DNA from: Zetaproteobacteria bacterium
GTDB lineage: Bacteria > Pseudomonadota > Zetaproteobacteria > Mariprofundales > Mariprofundaceae
Reading direction: 5' to 3'
Length of the DNA: 7,202 bases
NCBI GenBank assembly: GCA_021545665.1
Contig: JAJRTX010000071.1
Coordinates: 1 to 7,202, forward strand
Within the stretch, counting starts at the first letter, position 1; every line of letters starts with the position of its first letter. The translations under genes were made by a program, and so were the position numbers. Positions 5,077-7,202 of this stretch are shown one piece after another. The notes beneath the pieces were generated by a model, which ran no database searches, had not been told where the DNA came from, and worked only from the letters and a program-made list of their open reading frames with translations.

Positions 5077-6435
5077 CTATCTGGCCTGTAGTTCCTGACG
5101 AACCTGTACCAGAGTCTCTTCCATAGAAAAAGAGGTTTCCAGCAATTCCAGCACCGCCGATTCCTGTAACGGCCTGCTAAACAAAAAGCCCTGAATCGTT
5201 CGGCAACCCAGTGCATGCAGAAAAGCCAGCTCATGAGCGGTTTCCACGCCTTCGGCCACCACATCCAGACGCAAACTATGAGACAAAGCCATAATAGCGG
5301 TAACAATGCCGGCATTATCACTTTCCCGGCGGTTATGTACATTGGTGATAAAGGAACGATCAATTTTCAATGTATCGATGGGGAAACGTTTGAGGTAGCT
5401 GAGCGAGGAATAGCCCGTGCCAAAATCATCAATAGAAATTCTCATTCCCATTGATTTTATCTGCTTCAGGATGCTAATGTTTTCCTGGCCATCCATCAAA
5501 CAGCTTTCAGTAATTTCAATCTCGATCAATCCCGTTTCAATGTCATGTTGCTGAAGTATATCCGCCAGGCGATCAACAAAACCCTGTTGTTTAAACTGGT
5601 GCATGGAAACATTAACCGACACCGGCACTACATCAACACCGGAGTTTTTCCATCGACCCAGAGCCTGACAGACCTCAGAAAAAATCCAGTCACCGACTTC
5701 GATGATCATTCTGTTTTCTTCAAGAATGGGAATAAATTCAACCGGTGAGATGGTGCCTCGTTCCGGGTGCTGCCATCGCAATAAAGCTTCAAACCCCTTG
5801 ACGGCACCGGTAGTCGAATCTACTTTTGGCTGATAAACCAGATAGAATTCTTCCCGCGTCAGCGCACCCTGCAGATCTTTTCCCAGTCGCGCTAGATAGC
5901 GCGCCTGTTTATGAATTTTATTGGAATAATAATTAAGCTGCGCCCCGCCGCGAGTCTTTGCATGTCTCTGAGCTAATTCCGCTGCCAGCACAAGACTTTC
6001 CTCATCCAGACTATCATCCGGGTAAAGCGCCACACCAAGGCTCAGCCGGGGCTGGAAGCGGCCAGTGTTGATATCACAGGGCTCCCGCAACGTAGCATAG
6101 ATCTGTGACACCCGGCTCTCGATTTCATCCCTGTTGTTCATACAGAGTGACAGAGCAAACTCATCCGCGCCCAGCCAGCAGATCTGTTCATTATGACCCA
6201 GCAGACTATTTATCCTCGAATACAACAAACTCAGAACCCGATCACCATCGGCATAACCAGACTGCTCATTCAGCTTTCTGAATCCGTCTAGATCAAATCG
6301 CAGTAACAGCACATAGCTTTCATCCGTTTTTGCGTGCTGCATCTGTGCCATAACAGCCACAAGAAAACGCTCCCGCAGAACCCCCGGCGGGGATAGATTT
6401 TCCATATTTTTAATATCCATAAAAGGTTCGGGCAT
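5077..6435 (-). CDS. GGDEF-EAL protein, probable c-di-GMP phosphodiesterase with degenerate GGDEF
   Basis: Predicted to hydrolyse cyclic di-GMP to pGpG in the cytosol; no membrane segment or sensor domain precedes the catalytic part. The GGDEF-like domain (about 20-170) keeps Asp48 and Asp50 in RFDLDGFRKLNE but has GADEF (89-93) instead of GGDEF. The I-site position (80-83) reads GHNE rather than RxxD, so synthesis is doubtful and a GTP-binding regulatory role is possible. The EAL domain (about 190-435) looks catalytically complete: EAL (216-218), Asn275 in NVS, Glu307 in EITES, DDFGTGYSS (336-344), Lys357 in LKIDRSF, Glu395 and Glu398 in VAEGVET, and QGF (415-417). The start at 6435 has only a weak ribosome site (TGGA); Met6 and Met11 are alternatives, and a stop codon lies eight codons upstream of residue 1. 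A sigma-28-like promoter lies about 60 bp upstream. Confidence 0.93.
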   Translation of the reverse strand: MPEPFMDIKNMENLSPPGVLRERFLVAVMAQMQHAKTDESYVLLLRFDLDGFRKLNEQSGYADGDRVLSLLYSRINSLLGHNEQICWLGADEFALSLCMNNRDEIESRVSQIYATLREPCDINTGRFQPRLSLGVALYPDDSLDEESLVLAAELAQRHAKTRGGAQLNYYSNKIHKQARYLARLGKDLQGALTREEFYLVYQPKVDSTTGAVKGFEALLRWQHPERGTISPVEFIPILEENRMIIEVGDWIFSEVCQALGRWKNSGVDVVPVSVNVSMHQFKQQGFVDRLADILQQHDIETGLIEIEITESCLMDGQENISILKQIKSMGMRISIDDFGTGYSSLSYLKRFPIDTLKIDRSFITNVHNRRESDNAGIVTAIMALSHSLRLDVVAEGVETAHELAFLHALGCRTIQGFLFSRPLQESAVLELLETSFSMEETLVQVRQELQAR

Positions 6436-6491
6436 ATTCCAGTATCGGGATTAATCCATCATTGACAACAACAAGCAGGCTTCCCCTATGA

Positions 6492-6518
6492 GTATCGGTA
6501 TGAAAATGAGATCCTTTA
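6492..6518 (-). promoter_or_regulatory. Candidate sigma-28 (FliA) promoter of the GGDEF-EAL gene
   Basis: On the - strand TAAA (6515-6518), a spacer of exactly 15 bp, and ACCGATAC (6492-6499) match the FliA consensus TAAA-N15-GCCGATAA at all four -35 bases and six of eight -10 bases, including the whole CCGATA core. Transcription would start near 6485 and give a leader of about 50 nt. The orientation and distance suit the GGDEF-EAL gene. E. coli yhjH, an EAL phosphodiesterase, is known to be FliA-dependent, which makes the placement sensible. Confidence 0.5.
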
Positions 6519-6545
6519 AGTATTAAAGTCTGGCACAAGGCCAGA
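6514..6545. repeat. Two adjacent perfect hairpins
   Basis: CTTTAA-GTA-TTAAAG (6514-6528) is followed without a gap by TCTGGC-ACAAG-GCCAGA (6529-6545). Both stems are perfect 6 bp pairs. The first covers the -35 of the candidate sigma-28 promoter, so it may be an operator. Neither hairpin has a T-run directly behind it on either strand, so a terminator role for nnrS is not well supported. Confidence 0.4.
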
Positions 6546-6596
6546 GGGGGAGGTGTTCCGTTATAAATGGTAAGGACTTTTGTCTCGAGGCAATCG

Positions 6597-6629
6597 CTGT
6601 TTCACGACAGAGCAGAAGACTGGAAACAG
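6597..6629 (-). terminator. Weak long-loop inverted repeat downstream of nnrS
   Basis: CTGTTTC (6597-6603) and GAAACAG (6623-6629) are perfect 7 bp arms with a 19-nt loop, starting 7 bp past the nnrS stop codon. There is no T-run after it on the - strand. It may be part of a 3' end structure; the case is weak. Confidence 0.2.
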
Positions 6630-6636
6630 GGATAAA

Positions 6637-7202
6637 TTAACCCGGCCGCCCGTCAACCCGTGGCCGGATCAAAATTGGCAGGTAAACCAGAACAAATAAA
6701 AGAAACGCGGCACACCATAACCCTCCGGATAACATCAGGCTTTGCAAATACCACTCTGGCATAAACAGTGGCATGACCACCCGAAACAGAGGTGACAGGC
6801 TGACCAGCACAAAAGCCCAGAACACCAACCGACTGGTGGCGATCTCTCGGCCACTGTGCCCCAATGCCACTCGTGCCATCATTCCCATAGTAATCAGACC
6901 AATGCCACCTGCGGTCAGCGCATGTACAGCAAATTCCCGTTGAATAATCGCAAACGGAACCAGTGACAGTAATAACAGACCAATAGCCAGCCAGAGATAA
7001 CCCAGTTGCAGAATCCAGACCATTGGCACTGACCAGATTTTTTTGTCATACCAGCCATAGAGCCGGATTCCATGTACGCTGGCGGCAAACAGGGCAACCG
7101 GTGCCAGCAGTATCGAGTCGGGCAAAATTGAGGCAACCAACGCCACAACTGCAATACTGTAGGGCGCCATTTTTTCAATCAGGGGCCAGCTTTGTATCTG
7201 CA
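6637..7202 (-). CDS. nnrS: NnrS family membrane protein, C-terminal half (5' end outside window)
   Basis: NnrS is a heme- and copper-containing inner-membrane protein of about 400 residues associated with denitrification and nitric oxide resistance. About 188 residues are visible. The frame is open to the window edge without a stop, so the ATG at 7170 is internal and not the start. Seen directly: about six hydrophobic segments, the family signature HALTAGGIGLITMGMMARVALGHSGRE (written here only as the stretch from 6842 to 6924, key parts HALTAGG, MMARV and GHSGRE), and the typical ending YLPILIRPRVDGRPG. In the segment VPMVWILQLGY the Gln (codon 7006-7008) sits where I recall many relatives having His. 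The gene lies upstream of the GGDEF-EAL gene on the same strand, 201 bp away, so read-through is possible but the gap suggests separate control. Confidence 0.9.
   Translation of the reverse strand, partial: QIQSWPLIEKMAPYSIAVVALVASILPDSILLAPVALFAASVHGIRLYGWYDKKIWSVPMVWILQLGYLWLAIGLLLLSLVPFAIIQREFAVHALTAGGIGLITMGMMARVALGHSGREIATSRLVFWAFVLVSLSPLFRVVMPLFMPEWYLQSLMLSGGLWCAAFLLFVLVYLPILIRPRVDGRPG

Noticed and set aside
6531..6546. Sigma-54 promoter starting with TGGCAC
   Set aside because: TGGCAC resembles the -24 box, but the -12 position lacks TTGC; the bases are better explained as an arm of the TCTGGC/GCCAGA hairpin.
7170..7170. ATG at 7170 as the start of the NnrS gene
   Set aside because: The frame stays open upstream to the window edge (WPLIEK before the Met), and the usual N-terminal half of NnrS is missing.

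Overview
The window reads as chromosomal DNA of a gammaproteobacterium with a medium G+C content. This rests on the gene types (hemL, a DedA-PAP2-LssY type fusion, nnrS, several c-di-GMP proteins) and on the look of the proteins; no species can be named from the sequence alone. No rRNA, tRNA, CRISPR array, transposase or phage gene was seen.

Layout from left to right: (1) the 3' half of hemL on the + strand (tetrapyrrole synthesis). (2) A 170 bp gap holding an imperfect inverted repeat built on CTCTGCG/CGCAGAG, followed by a T-run. (3) A large + strand membrane protein with an N-terminal DedA domain, a middle region that looks like a PAP2 phosphatase fold stripped of its catalytic motifs, and a C-terminal LssY-like domain. 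(4) Tail to tail with it, 6 bp away, a - strand soluble diguanylate cyclase with an intact GGEEF site and I-site, starting at GTG behind a strong Shine-Dalgarno. (5) An AT-rich gap of about 385 bp crowded with palindromes and short direct repeats. (6) A + strand mini-operon: a 40-codon small ORF whose stop overlaps (ATGA) the start of a 116-residue, arginine-rich protein of unknown function. (7) Tail to tail with that, one base away, a - strand GGDEF-EAL protein whose GGDEF is degenerate (GADEF) but whose EAL phosphodiesterase site is complete. Its upstream region carries a good match to a flagellar sigma-28 promoter. (8) The C-terminal half of nnrS (- strand), running off the right edge.

The central theme is cyclic di-GMP: a predicted synthase and a predicted hydrolase flank a two-gene cassette of unknown small proteins. 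The cassette is divergent from the synthase and convergent with the hydrolase, so shared regulation is plausible. If the sigma-28 promoter is real, the hydrolase would be made with the flagellar regulon, as E. coli YhjH (PdeH) is. NnrS points to nitric oxide exposure or denitrification. The most original parts are the small-ORF/Arg-rich cassette with its repeat-rich control region, and the pseudo-PAP2 domain in the DedA fusion.
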